Source: SIG673 sp964570105
GTDB taxonomy: Bacteria; Bacillota; Clostridia; Oscillospirales; CAG-272
DNA: 64,000 nucleotides
Direction: 5' to 3'
Assembly (NCBI GenBank): GCA_964570105.1
Contig: CAZMWM010000001.1
Coordinates: 20,913-84,912, forward strand
A program made the translations under genes and the position numbers. The notes below the pieces were generated by a model that was not told the origin of the DNA, searched no databases, and was given only the letters and a program-made list of their open reading frames with translations. Below are positions 17,400 through 26,189 of the stretch, one piece after another (the stretch's first letter is position 1; every line of letters starts with the position of its first letter).

Positions 17400-18500
17400 A
17401 TGGGAGTAACGACCTTGAAAAGACACGTAAACGTCCCCATATTCATCCCGCATTACGGATGTCCGAACGCCTGTGTTTTCTGCAATCAGGTAAGGATAAC
17501 CGGCAAGCCCTGCTTTGACGAACGCGATGTCATCTCCGAGATAGACGTGGCGCTTTTGACGGTCGATACCGAAAACACGGAAACGGAGCTTGCTTTTTTC
17601 GGCGGTAGCTTTACGGCTATACCGCGAGACGAGATGCTCTCACTGCTTGCCATATCGGATAGATATATCGCCGACGGAAGGATAACATCCGTACGTCTTT
17701 CCACGCGTCCGGATGCAATAGATACCGAGATACTCGACATTCTCGCCGCGCACGGTGTGAAAACTATCGAGCTTGGAATACAGAGCATGAGCGGCAATGT
17801 CCTCGACGCCTGCAAAAGAGGACATTCTCCGACCGACACGGAAAACGCTTGTAGGCTCATAAAACAGTACGGCTTTGAGCTTGTCGGTCAGATGATGGTC
17901 GGACTTCCCGGAGCAACGCCAAAGGACGAGCTTTTGACAGCCGAGACGGTATCTAAGCTCGGCGCGGACGGAGCGCGTATATATCCGACGGTGGTACTGC
18001 CGGGAACGGAGCTTTGTGAGCTGGAACAGTTGGGAGCGTACACCGCGCTGACGGTGGAAGAGGCGGCGGAAAGATGCGCAAACGTGCTTGAGATATTCAA
18101 TGAGTACGGTGTGAACGTGATACGGATAGGTCTTTGCGCAAACGAGATACTTGCCTCCGAAGCCTCTCCCACCACTTATCACGCCGCTATCGGGGAGCTT
18201 GCACGTGCCTTGGTATTCCGACGCAAGCTGGAAGCGTTATTTCTCAAAGCGCACTCGGAAGCACCGCTCGAGGGGAAGAGCGCCGAGATATTCGTTCCGA
18301 AAGGAAAGCTCAGCCAAGCAATAGGACAGCACTGTTCAAACATCTCTTACCTTTGCTCGAAATTTTCTCTCAGAGAGCTTAAGCTCAGAGAAAGCGTAGA
18401 TCTCAACGGCTTCGAGATATCGCTCGGAGCGATACGGCAACAGAACGTAACACCGCCACGAAAGGAGAACGATCACAACCATGCGTTTACTGTCTCTTGA
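17400..18500 (+). CDS. Elp3-like radical SAM protein
   Basis: A radical SAM enzyme of about 366 aa. The cluster motif CPNACVFC (CxxxCxxC) sits near the N-terminus after IFIPHYG, followed by FFGGSFTAIP and the later GQMMVGLPGATP. The sequence resembles the radical SAM half of Elp3/MiaB-type proteins but lacks the Elp3 acetyltransferase domain. Such genes are common between rnc and smc in clostridia; the reaction is unknown to me. The start is uncertain: ATG 17400 lacks a clear ribosome site, while TTG 17415 lies 8 nt after GGGAG and gives MKRHVNVPIFIPHYG. The 3' end overlaps smc by 20 nt. Confidence 0.88.
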   Translation: MGVTTLKRHVNVPIFIPHYGCPNACVFCNQVRITGKPCFDERDVISEIDVALLTVDTENTETELAFFGGSFTAIPRDEMLSLLAISDRYIADGRITSVRLSTRPDAIDTEILDILAAHGVKTIELGIQSMSGNVLDACKRGHSPTDTENACRLIKQYGFELVGQMMVGLPGATPKDELLTAETVSKLGADGARIYPTVVLPGTELCELEQLGAYTALTVEEAAERCANVLEIFNEYGVNVIRIGLCANEILASEASPTTYHAAIGELARALVFRRKLEALFLKAHSEAPLEGKSAEIFVPKGKLSQAIGQHCSNISYLCSKFSLRELKLRESVDLNGFEISLGAIRQQNVTPPRKENDHNHAFTVS

Positions 18501-21500
18501 ATTACACGGATTTAAATCCTTTCCGGATAAAACTCTGCTGAAATTCGCTCCCGGAGTTACCACCGTCGTTGGACCTAACGGAAGCGGAAAGAGCAATATC
18601 TCAGACGCCGTGCGTTGGGTGCTTGGCGAGATATCCTCGAAAAGTATGCGCGGAACTAAGATGGAGGACGTTATATTCAGCGGCTCGGATACGAGAAAGC
18701 CGATGAATTTCGCAGAGGTCTCCATAACGCTCGATAACCGCGAGGAGAACGGCTTTTCCCGTATGCCGATAGACTACGATGAAGTGACCATAACCAGACG
18801 TCTGAGCCGAAACGGCGGCAGTGATTATTTTATAAACCGTCAGCCGGCAAGACTTAAGGACATCAATTCCCTGTTTATGAACACCGGTATAGGAAGAGAC
18901 GGATATTCTATCGTCAGCCAGGGCAAGGCGTCCGAGATAATCTCACAAAAGAGCGATGAGCGCCGTAACGTTTTCGAGGAAGCGGCAGGTATCTCAAAAT
19001 ACCGCTACCAAAAAAACGAAGCGGAAAAAAAGCTTGAAGCCACGAGCTTGAATTGCGAAAGACTTGCGGATATCCTTTCCGAAAAGAAAAAAACGCTCGA
19101 GCGTCTTGAAAAGGATGCCGAGCGCGCAAAAAAATATCTCGACATATACGAAAAGAAAAAGGAAGCCGATATCTCTCTTGCGGTCTACGACGTTCACCTG
19201 AACACAAAAAAGCTGTCCGATGCGGAGACAGAGTATAATACCGTCAAAGTCTCTCTTGATAATGCGGATAATAAGATATCGGATACCGAAGCGGAGCGCG
19301 ATCGGCTGGATCTGCTTCGCTCCAAAGCAAAGGAGCAATTTTTCAGACTCAACAGCGAGATAGAAGAGCTTACCGATTCGCGATACAACCAAAACACCGG
19401 TGCACAGGTCATGCAGGGCGAAGTCAAAAATATGACCGCAAGGATCGAGGAATTAAACGGGGAGCTTGAAAAGCTGAATACGCGGCTCGCCGAATATATA
19501 AACGCGGAAAAAGAAGCCAACGATAAGCTGAGCAAGGCAAACGACGTCAAAAATGCCGCCGAGCAGAAAAGAAACGGCTTGAATGCCACGCTCAGTGAGC
19601 TTGATCAAAAACGGAACGGTCTTGAGCTCAAGATAGAAGCAATTCTCGATGATAAGGATGCGGCAAACGCGCAGATACGCAACGACAATGTGCGCATAGC
19701 CGAGCTTGACGGAACTGCCCGCTCGGACGAAAACAGAAGATCTCAGATCTCCGAGGAGCTTAAAAATGCCGAGGATACCATCACGCGTTGCAACGAAAGT
19801 ATGCAAAGGCACAAGTCGAAGATGGACTCTTACGACGAGCAATCCGAGAAGATAAAGGCAACGGAAAGCGAGACTGCCAACGAGATATCGGCTCTCCGTC
19901 AAAAGATCGACGGTCTGAACGCAAGCGTCAGCTCGCTCGCAAGCGATCTGCGCGATATACGTACGCGTATCGATAGCCTGAAACGTATGGAAGAGCTTTT
20001 TGAAGGCTATCCGCACAGCGTTTCCGCTATAATGAACGCGGTAAAGACAGGTACGCTCTCGGGTATATGCGGACCTCTTTCACATATCTTTACCGTGAAT
20101 ACGCGCTACGCCGTACCGATAGAAACAGCTCTTGCTTCCACTCTCCAGAACATTGTTTGCGAAAACGAGGATGCGGCGAAAAGAGCGATCGAATGGCTTC
20201 GAAACAACAACGCCGGACGAACTACGTTCTACCCGTTGAATACCATGCAGGTCACCCCACTGAATATAGACGAGAAAACGCTTCTCTCACACAAGGGCTA
20301 TCTCGGAATAGCCTCGGACCTCATCGAATACGAGCCGAAATATGACCGAGTGATCAAAAATCTTCTCGGAAGGACGCTGGTATTCGATAATCTTAACAAC
20401 GCCACCGCAATGGCTAAGGCTTGCGGATACCGAGTAAGGATAGTTACCCTTGACGGTCAACAGATCAACGCCGGAGGATCCTTCACCGGTGGCTCGAAGA
20501 AGCGCGACTCCGGACTGCTCAACAGAAGCGCCGAAATAGACAGACTTAACGCAGATATGCTAAAGACAGAGACGCTCAAGAACACGGCGCAGGAAGAGCA
20601 AAGCGAAGCCACTCGGATGCTTGCCAAGCTGATCACCACAGCCGAAGGATTTGCGACCAAGCTTAAGCTTCTCAACACGCTTTATCAAGCTGAGTCCAAC
20701 CAATACGCGGCGTTCAAGGCACAGATGGATACGGTCTCGGAAACGAAAAACCGTTTGCTTGAAGAGCTTTCCGGCATAGCCGATTCCGGAGATCGGCGCG
20801 ATGAGGAAAAAAAGCAACTGGATAACGACATTGCCGCAAGCGAAGATAAGCTCCGCATACTCGACGAAGAATATTCAAGGCTCGACGCCGAAAGAGGCGA
20901 TGTCGAAAGCTCGATCTCGAGCAACTCAGCCCTGCTTCAAAACACTCAAATAGAAATAGCGGAATACTCCAAGGACGTGGAAAGCGCAGAACGCGACCTT
21001 CAGCTTAAAAACACTTCGCGCCTTGAGTGCGAGAGCGAGATACAACAAAAAGAGGCATTCGTAACCAAGCTTCGGGAAGGGATCGCCGACAAGGAAAAAA
21101 GCATTCTCGCATCCTCGAGCAAGGTCGAGGAGATGGACGCCGAGCTAAAGGAAAAGACAAGTGAACGTGAGCGCGCAAACTCGGAATCGATAGAATACGA
21201 CGGAAAGATATCCGCTTTGAATAACGACATCCAAGAGCTTATGCGCATGAGAGAGCACCTGTCAAACGACTTCACAAAGGCTGAGACGAAAAAAAGCTCG
21301 CTTGTAAGCGAACGCGACCGCATACTGAATTACGTGACCGAGGAATACAGCATCACCTTCTCCGAGGCTGAGGCCTTGGAATATCCGCCCGTGACCGAGG
21401 AGAACAGACACGAGATATCCCAACAGCTCAACGAGCTGAAATACAAGCTCCGCGGAATAGGCTCGGTCGATCCGTCTACCATAGAGGAATTTAAGAAAGC

Positions 21501-22080
21501 CAAGGCTGATTACGACGAGATGAACTTGAATTTCGACGATATGCTGAAATCCAGAGAGTCGTACGCCAACGTCGTGGATCAGCTTGAGCAAAATATGCGT
21601 ACGCGCTTCATCGAAGTTATCGGAGACATAAACGAAGCCTTCCAGCGCTCGTTCAGCGAGCTTTTCGGAGGCGGTCGCGCAGAGGTGGTGCTTACGGACA
21701 TGGACGATGTGCTTCACTGCGGCATAGATATAAACGTTGCACCTCCGGGAAAGATAATAAAGAGCCTTTCCCTGCTTTCCGGCGGTGAGCAGGCGTTTAT
21801 AAGCATCGCGCTCGTCTTTGCGCTCCTGCACGTAAATCCCTCCCCCTTCTGCATATTCGACGAGATAGAAGCCGCACTTGACGAGGTCAACGTCGCGATG
21901 TTTGCGAATTACATAAAGAAATATTCAAACAAAACTCAGTTCATAACCATCACCCACAGGCGCGGCACGATGGAGGTCGGTGATACGCTTTACGGTGTCA
22001 CTATGGCTGAGCGAGGCATCTCACGTGTGCTGACGCTCAACGTAAACGAGGTCGAGTCAAAGCTCGGCGTAAAGCTTTGA
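18481..22080 (+). CDS. smc: Chromosome segregation ATPase SMC
   Basis: The 1199-aa condensin core. The N-terminal head holds Walker A GPNGSGKSN and GRDGYSIVSQGKASEII. Long coiled coils flank a hinge at about 515-680 (HSVSAIMNAV to GGSFTGGSKKRD). The C-terminal head has the signature LSGGEQAFISIAL and Walker B CIFDEIEAALD. The length is standard. AAAGGAG precedes the ATG, and that site lies within the end of the upstream gene. ScpA and ScpB partners are not in this window. ftsY follows after 31 nt. Confidence 0.98.
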   Translation: MRLLSLELHGFKSFPDKTLLKFAPGVTTVVGPNGSGKSNISDAVRWVLGEISSKSMRGTKMEDVIFSGSDTRKPMNFAEVSITLDNREENGFSRMPIDYDEVTITRRLSRNGGSDYFINRQPARLKDINSLFMNTGIGRDGYSIVSQGKASEIISQKSDERRNVFEEAAGISKYRYQKNEAEKKLEATSLNCERLADILSEKKKTLERLEKDAERAKKYLDIYEKKKEADISLAVYDVHLNTKKLSDAETEYNTVKVSLDNADNKISDTEAERDRLDLLRSKAKEQFFRLNSEIEELTDSRYNQNTGAQVMQGEVKNMTARIEELNGELEKLNTRLAEYINAEKEANDKLSKANDVKNAAEQKRNGLNATLSELDQKRNGLELKIEAILDDKDAANAQIRNDNVRIAELDGTARSDENRRSQISEELKNAEDTITRCNESMQRHKSKMDSYDEQSEKIKATESETANEISALRQKIDGLNASVSSLASDLRDIRTRIDSLKRMEELFEGYPHSVSAIMNAVKTGTLSGICGPLSHIFTVNTRYAVPIETALASTLQNIVCENEDAAKRAIEWLRNNNAGRTTFYPLNTMQVTPLNIDEKTLLSHKGYLGIASDLIEYEPKYDRVIKNLLGRTLVFDNLNNATAMAKACGYRVRIVTLDGQQINAGGSFTGGSKKRDSGLLNRSAEIDRLNADMLKTETLKNTAQEEQSEATRMLAKLITTAEGFATKLKLLNTLYQAESNQYAAFKAQMDTVSETKNRLLEELSGIADSGDRRDEEKKQLDNDIAASEDKLRILDEEYSRLDAERGDVESSISSNSALLQNTQIEIAEYSKDVESAERDLQLKNTSRLECESEIQQKEAFVTKLREGIADKEKSILASSSKVEEMDAELKEKTSERERANSESIEYDGKISALNNDIQELMRMREHLSNDFTKAETKKSSLVSERDRILNYVTEEYSITFSEAEALEYPPVTEENRHEISQQLNELKYKLRGIGSVDPSTIEEFKKAKADYDEMNLNFDDMLKSRESYANVVDQLEQNMRTRFIEVIGDINEAFQRSFSELFGGGRAEVVLTDMDDVLHCGIDINVAPPGKIIKSLSLLSGGEQAFISIALVFALLHVNPSPFCIFDEIEAALDEVNVAMFANYIKKYSNKTQFITITHRRGTMEVGDTLYGVTMAERGISRVLTLNVNEVESKLGVKL

Positions 22081-22111
22081 TACACCGAGCTTGTAAAAAG
22101 GAGAAGATCAA

Positions 22112-23017
22112 ATGGGATTTTTCGATAAATTAAAAAACGGTCTAAGTAAGACAAAAAATGCGATATTTTCGCAAATGGATTCGCTTTTTAAGACTTTTGT
22201 AGCAATAGATGAGGAAATGCTCGAAGAGCTTGAAGAGCTTTTGATAGCGGCTGACGTCGGAGCGGCAACGACCGATGAGATAATAGAACGCCTTAAAGAC
22301 AGGATCGCTACAGAGGGACTTACCGAAGCTTCACAGGCAAAAAAAGCGCTTTTTGATATTCTTGTGGATACCATAGGCGAAGGCGAGCCGTTAGATCTCA
22401 GCACCAAGCCATCCATAATACTCGTGATAGGTGTGAACGGCGTGGGAAAGACCACGACGATAGCAAAGATATCAAACAACCTTATACGCCAAAAGAAAAA
22501 AGTGCTTCTTGCTGCAGGCGATACCTTCCGCGCAGGCGCGATAGAACAGCTCGGTATATGGGCTGACAGAGTCGGCGCCGACATAGTTAAGCACGACGAA
22601 GGCTCCGATCCCGCATCTGTCGTATTCGACGCCATCAGCGCCGCAAAGGCACGCGGCGCTGACGTAATCATCGTCGATACCGCAGGAAGGCTCCATAACA
22701 AGAAAAATCTTATGGATGAGCTTGCTAAGATCGACCGCGTGATAGGAAGAGAGCTTCCGGATGCTTCACGGGAGACGTTGCTCGTTCTTGATGCGACCAC
22801 CGGGCAAAACGCCGTCGCACAGGCAAAAGAATTTAAAAACACGGCTAATATAACGGGACTGGTGCTCACCAAGCTTGACGGAAGCGCTAAGGGCGGCGTG
22901 GTCTTTTCCATAAAGAAAGAGCTTGGCATTCCGATAAAATACATCGGTGTCGGCGAAAAAGCCGACGATATGGAACGCTTCGACGCCCACGATTTCGTCA
23001 AAGCGCTGTTCGAGTAA
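22112..23017 (+). CDS. ftsY: Signal recognition particle receptor FtsY
   Basis: A 301-aa SRP-type GTPase that receives ribosome-nascent chain-SRP at the membrane. The NG domain carries GVNGVGKTTTIAKIS, AAGDTFRAGAIEQL, VDTAGRLHNKKNLMDEL and TKLDGSAKGG. Only a short basic amphipathic N-terminus replaces the long acidic A domain of E. coli, as is usual in firmicutes. AAAAGGAG precedes the ATG. Confidence 0.98.
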   Translation: MGFFDKLKNGLSKTKNAIFSQMDSLFKTFVAIDEEMLEELEELLIAADVGAATTDEIIERLKDRIATEGLTEASQAKKALFDILVDTIGEGEPLDLSTKPSIILVIGVNGVGKTTTIAKISNNLIRQKKKVLLAAGDTFRAGAIEQLGIWADRVGADIVKHDEGSDPASVVFDAISAAKARGADVIIVDTAGRLHNKKNLMDELAKIDRVIGRELPDASRETLLVLDATTGQNAVAQAKEFKNTANITGLVLTKLDGSAKGGVVFSIKKELGIPIKYIGVGEKADDMERFDAHDFVKALFE

Positions 23018-23033
23018 GAGAGGCGGAACACCA

Positions 23034-23630
23034 ATGGAGATCATAGTCGCAAGCCACAATTCTCATAAGATACGCGAGATAGATAACGTGCTCTCCGCTC
23101 TTTTTTCGGGATTGAAGTTACTGACACCATCCGATGTCGGCGTGACCGATGAAGTCGAAGAAAACGGCTCAAGCTTTGAGGAAAACGCTATGCTCAAAGC
23201 AAGATCCGTCTGGAAACACGGAAAATTAGCAATAGCGGACGACTCGGGACTGTGCGTCAACGCTTTGGACGGCGCACCGGGGATATATTCCGCGCGATAC
23301 GCCGGAGAGCCGTCAAGCGATGAAAAAAACAACGCAAAGCTCCTCTCGGAGCTTTCGCATCATCCGGACAGATCCGCCTATTTCGTCTGCGTCATAGCGT
23401 GTATACTTCCAAGCGGCGATAGCTTTACGGTAAAAGGCAAAGCCCCCGGCTCTATCCTTACATCGCCCGCAGGCAACGGCGGATTTGGATACGATCCCCT
23501 CTTTCTTTCGGATGACGTCGGCAAAAGCTTCGCAGAGCTTACGCCCGAAGAGAAAAATTCCATCAGCCACCGCGGTCGCGCTCTTCGCGCACTCAAGGCA
23601 AAGCTTGAGGAAGTGCTTTGCTCGGACTGA
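23034..23630 (+). CDS. rdgB: XTP/dITP diphosphatase (RdgB/Ham1)
   Basis: This 198-aa house-cleaning pyrophosphatase removes deaminated purine nucleotides. IVASHNSHKIREI at the N-terminus, ADDSGLCVNALDGAPGIYSARYAG and NGGFGYDPLFL are family hallmarks; FAELTPEEKNSISHRGRAL closes it. The ATG at 23034 gives the family N-terminus 16 nt after the ftsY stop. An in-frame upstream reading into ftsY is rejected. Confidence 0.97.
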   Translation: MEIIVASHNSHKIREIDNVLSALFSGLKLLTPSDVGVTDEVEENGSSFEENAMLKARSVWKHGKLAIADDSGLCVNALDGAPGIYSARYAGEPSSDEKNNAKLLSELSHHPDRSAYFVCVIACILPSGDSFTVKGKAPGSILTSPAGNGGFGYDPLFLSDDVGKSFAELTPEEKNSISHRGRALRALKAKLEEVLCSD

Positions 23631-23638
23631 GCCGAGCT

Positions 23639-23663
23639 GAGATGAGATGAGATGAGATGAGAT
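23639..23663 (+). repeat. Five perfect GAGAT pentamers before nadD
   Basis: Five exact tandem copies of GAGAT follow the rdgB stop by 8 nt and end 22 nt before the nadD ATG. The unit creates overlapping ATGA start-stop codons. A five-base tract is prone to slippage and lies in the spacer just upstream of the nadD ribosome site. Confidence 0.95.
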
Positions 23664-23685
23664 AATGAAAGGAAGCGTTTGACAG

Positions 23686-24309
23686 ATGCTCGAGCTTGGA
23701 ATTTACGGCGGGACGTTCGCCCCGGTACACAACGGTCATATAGCCGCCGCGCGAGCCTTTTACACCCAAGCGCGGCTCGACAGGCTGCTTATCGTGCCCA
23801 CCCTCATCCCTCCGCACAAACAACTGACCTTCAAGGACGATCCGACAGATCGCCTGAATATGCTGAAGCTCGCTTTCGAAAATGAGATCGGATACGGGGA
23901 TACACTCGTAATATCCGATCACGAGCTAAACTCCCCTCCCCCAAGCTATACGGTAAACACGTTGGAGCATTTTTCCTCACCGGATACGCATATCACGTTT
24001 CTTTGCGGCACGGATATGTTCCTGACGCTTGACAGCTGGCGTTCCCCCGATAGGATATTTGCCTTGGCGACCGTCGCGGTAATGTTACGGGAGAGCCACG
24101 CAGACGACGCTTTGCTTGCGACGGTACGTGAATGCACCGAGCGTTATACGCGCAAGTACGGCGCTGACATACTTATGATAAAGTCGCCGCCCGTGGAGAT
24201 CAGTTCATCCGATATACGCTCGGGAGACGACAGTTTAAAAAGAAGATTTCTTCCGCCGTCCGTATACGAATACCTCACAAGGAGACACCTATATGAAGAT
24301 CAACGGTAA
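23686..24309 (+). CDS. nadD: Nicotinate-mononucleotide adenylyltransferase
   Basis: A 207-aa nucleotidyltransferase of NAD synthesis. GIYGGTFAPVHNGHI with the (H/T)xxH-type NGHI motif, PPHKQ, and the late SSSDIRSGDDSLKRRFLPPSVYEYL are standard NadD features. AAAGGA lies about 12 nt upstream of the ATG. The gene overlaps the start of yqeK by 17 nt, the usual nadD-yqeK-rsfS order. Confidence 0.97.
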   Translation: MLELGIYGGTFAPVHNGHIAAARAFYTQARLDRLLIVPTLIPPHKQLTFKDDPTDRLNMLKLAFENEIGYGDTLVISDHELNSPPPSYTVNTLEHFSSPDTHITFLCGTDMFLTLDSWRSPDRIFALATVAVMLRESHADDALLATVRECTERYTRKYGADILMIKSPPVEISSSDIRSGDDSLKRRFLPPSVYEYLTRRHLYEDQR

Positions 24310-24922
24310 CACGGATAACGAGCTTGAGCGTTTAGCTCAAAAGGTCAACGGGTATATATCCGAAAAACGCTACGCACACACGCTCTCCGTCGAAGCCGAA
24401 ACGGCACGGCTGTGCTCTCTTTTTGACATTCCCACGGCTCTTGGCTTCAAGCTCAGGTGCGCTGCTCTTTTGCACGACATCACCAAGGAGCTGACTCCCG
24501 CGGAGCAGATCGCGATATGCGACGTGGCAGGCATACCGTACGGCGATAACGAGCTGAACAGTCCCAAGGTATTCCACGCAATGACAGCTCCGGCTGTAAT
24601 AAAAAAAGAGCTTCCCGAATACGCGGACGGCGAGATACTCTCCGCTATTCGCTGGCATACCACAGGACGTCCCGATATGACCGTCGGAGAAAAGCTCATA
24701 TACCTTGCGGATTATATCGAGCCAACCAGAGATTTTTCTGACTGTATCACGCTCAGACGCGAATTTTACAGCGTCGAGACGCCCACACTTGAGCACCTTG
24801 ACCGTATCCTTCTCCGTTCCTTTGAGATGACGCTTTCCGACCTTGAAGCGAACGCAAAGCCCGTACACCCAATGACACTTCTCTCAGCGGAATTTCTGAA
24901 AAACGAACTGCGATCCAACTGA
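24293..24922 (+). CDS. yqeK: HD-domain Ap4A hydrolase YqeK
   Basis: A 209-aa HD-superfamily protein. RYAHTLSVEAETARL supplies the first His, LLHDITKEL is the HD pair, and FHAMTAPAVIKKEL and IRWHTTGRPDMT provide further metal ligands. Known members of this family hydrolyse Ap4A symmetrically. Translation is coupled to nadD through a 17-nt overlap, and GGAG lies 9 nt before the ATG. Confidence 0.94.
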   Translation: MKINGNTDNELERLAQKVNGYISEKRYAHTLSVEAETARLCSLFDIPTALGFKLRCAALLHDITKELTPAEQIAICDVAGIPYGDNELNSPKVFHAMTAPAVIKKELPEYADGEILSAIRWHTTGRPDMTVGEKLIYLADYIEPTRDFSDCITLRREFYSVETPTLEHLDRILLRSFEMTLSDLEANAKPVHPMTLLSAEFLKNELRSN

Positions 24923-24956
24923 TCCCCCAAAGCTCCAAAAAGAAAGGAAAATACCT

Positions 24957-25328
24957 ATGGAAAATATAAATAACGCCCCGTACGACCTCGCAAAAGCGAT
25001 AATTCGGATACTCGATGAAAAACAAGCTCGCAGGATAAAGCTCCTTTTCGTCGAGGAGCGCACGTCGCTCACCGATTATTTTATCATATGCGAGGGACGT
25101 TCCACGACGCACGTAAACTCCTTGGCTGATGAGCTGACCGAACGGCTGAAAGCCGACGGGATATCTCCGCTACACATCGACGGTCATTCCAACGGAAGCT
25201 GGATAGCGATAGACTTCGCCTCCGTCATAGTTCACATCTTTGACCGAGGCACCCGAGAGTTCTACTCTCTCGAAAACCTTTGGAAGGACGGCAAGGAGAT
25301 AGATATATCCGAGCTTATAACGGAATGA
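24957..25328 (+). CDS. rsfS: Ribosomal silencing factor RsfS
   Basis: A 123-aa protein that binds L14 and blocks subunit joining under starvation. The family pattern is clear: TDYFIICEGRSTTHVNSLADEL, then HIDGHSNGSWIAIDFASVIVHIF and REFYSLENLW. AAAGGA precedes the ATG. It is the last gene of the rightward housekeeping block; the terminator at 25344 follows. Confidence 0.96.
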   Translation: MENINNAPYDLAKAIIRILDEKQARRIKLLFVEERTSLTDYFIICEGRSTTHVNSLADELTERLKADGISPLHIDGHSNGSWIAIDFASVIVHIFDRGTREFYSLENLWKDGKEIDISELITE

Positions 25329-25343
25329 TATCCTCCAAAAAAC

Positions 25344-25389
25344 AAAACGCGTGATACGAGCGTCTATCGATGCCCGTGTCACGCGTTTT
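25344..25389. terminator. Bidirectional terminator between rsfS and the PII-like gene
   Basis: AAAACGCGTGATACG (25344-25358) pairs with CGTGTCACGCGTTTT (25375-25389). A on one side and T on the other let it work for both convergent genes. Confidence 0.85.
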
Positions 25390-25397
25390 CTACTGCG

Positions 25398-26081
25398 TTA
25401 TATCTTATAAGCCTTCTCTATCGGTACCGTACACATGATACCGTGAGCTTCCGTTCTGAGTCCGAATTCTTTATTGACTTCGTCCATGATCTGACCGCTG
25501 ACGGTATCGGGAGCCATTATCAGGATCATCTCCCTTTCGTCTCCGATATCTATATCAGCAAGCTCCTTGAGCTTTTCGGACTCGGCAAGACGTCCGCGGA
25601 TGACCGTTCCTCCGGTCGCGCCTGCTTTTTTCGCAGTCTGCATTACTGCATCCGTATAGCCTTGAGCCACGGTTATAACTATAAGATTGTGCTTATGTTC
25701 ATTTTTCATCTTAGTATCAACTCCTTTTCCCAGATCGACAGGCAATCCGTGACTGACCATCTCAGCCACCAGCCGATTTACAGATGATAGGCGCAAGACC
25801 ATCATAAGACCGCCGTATTCGTAAGAGGTGCCCAAGCTGTTTCCGCTCTCGGCTATCATCTCCTTGACGGTCGCCTCAGGCGCAAAACTGAAAATTATAT
25901 CCTTATCGTTGCTTCCGAGACCGAAAACATCCATCATCTCGGTGGGGGCGGTACCGGAGCCGACGCTTTGAAAGCAAAATCTCACCTCTCGCTCCGAAAG
26001 CGTATCTATCAGCCTTTTCCCCTTGCCTCTTGCAACTATGGATATCATAAGCATTACCTGCTTTGGCAAAGCGTTATTCAT
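25398..26081 (-). CDS. Tandem PII-like regulatory protein
   Basis: A 227-aa cytoplasmic protein made of two ferredoxin-like PII-type halves (~1-105 and ~118-227). Each half opens with a beta strand, QVMLMISIVARGKG in the first and HNLIVITVAQGYTDAVMQTAKKAGATGG in the second, the latter recalling PII's helix after strand one. It lies just downstream of the DUF1538 membrane protein in the same transcript. Amt-GlnK and other transporter-PII pairs suggest that it gates that protein in response to a nucleotide. The start chosen is the ATG at 26081, about 7 nt after AAGGGG; an ATG 24 nt upstream has no site. The ligand is unknown. Confidence 0.78.
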   Translation of the reverse strand: MNNALPKQVMLMISIVARGKGKRLIDTLSEREVRFCFQSVGSGTAPTEMMDVFGLGSNDKDIIFSFAPEATVKEMIAESGNSLGTSYEYGGLMMVLRLSSVNRLVAEMVSHGLPVDLGKGVDTKMKNEHKHNLIVITVAQGYTDAVMQTAKKAGATGGTVIRGRLAESEKLKELADIDIGDEREMILIMAPDTVSGQIMDEVNKEFGLRTEAHGIMCTVPIEKAYKI

Positions 26082-26189
26082 ATCAAATCCCCTTCTGCCG
26101 CCCATCGCGGCACGGATATCTTATGTCTCTGCGAGCGTATCCCGACGTCGTATCTCGGAAACGCCCGAGCATACATACGCTGTCAAGCT

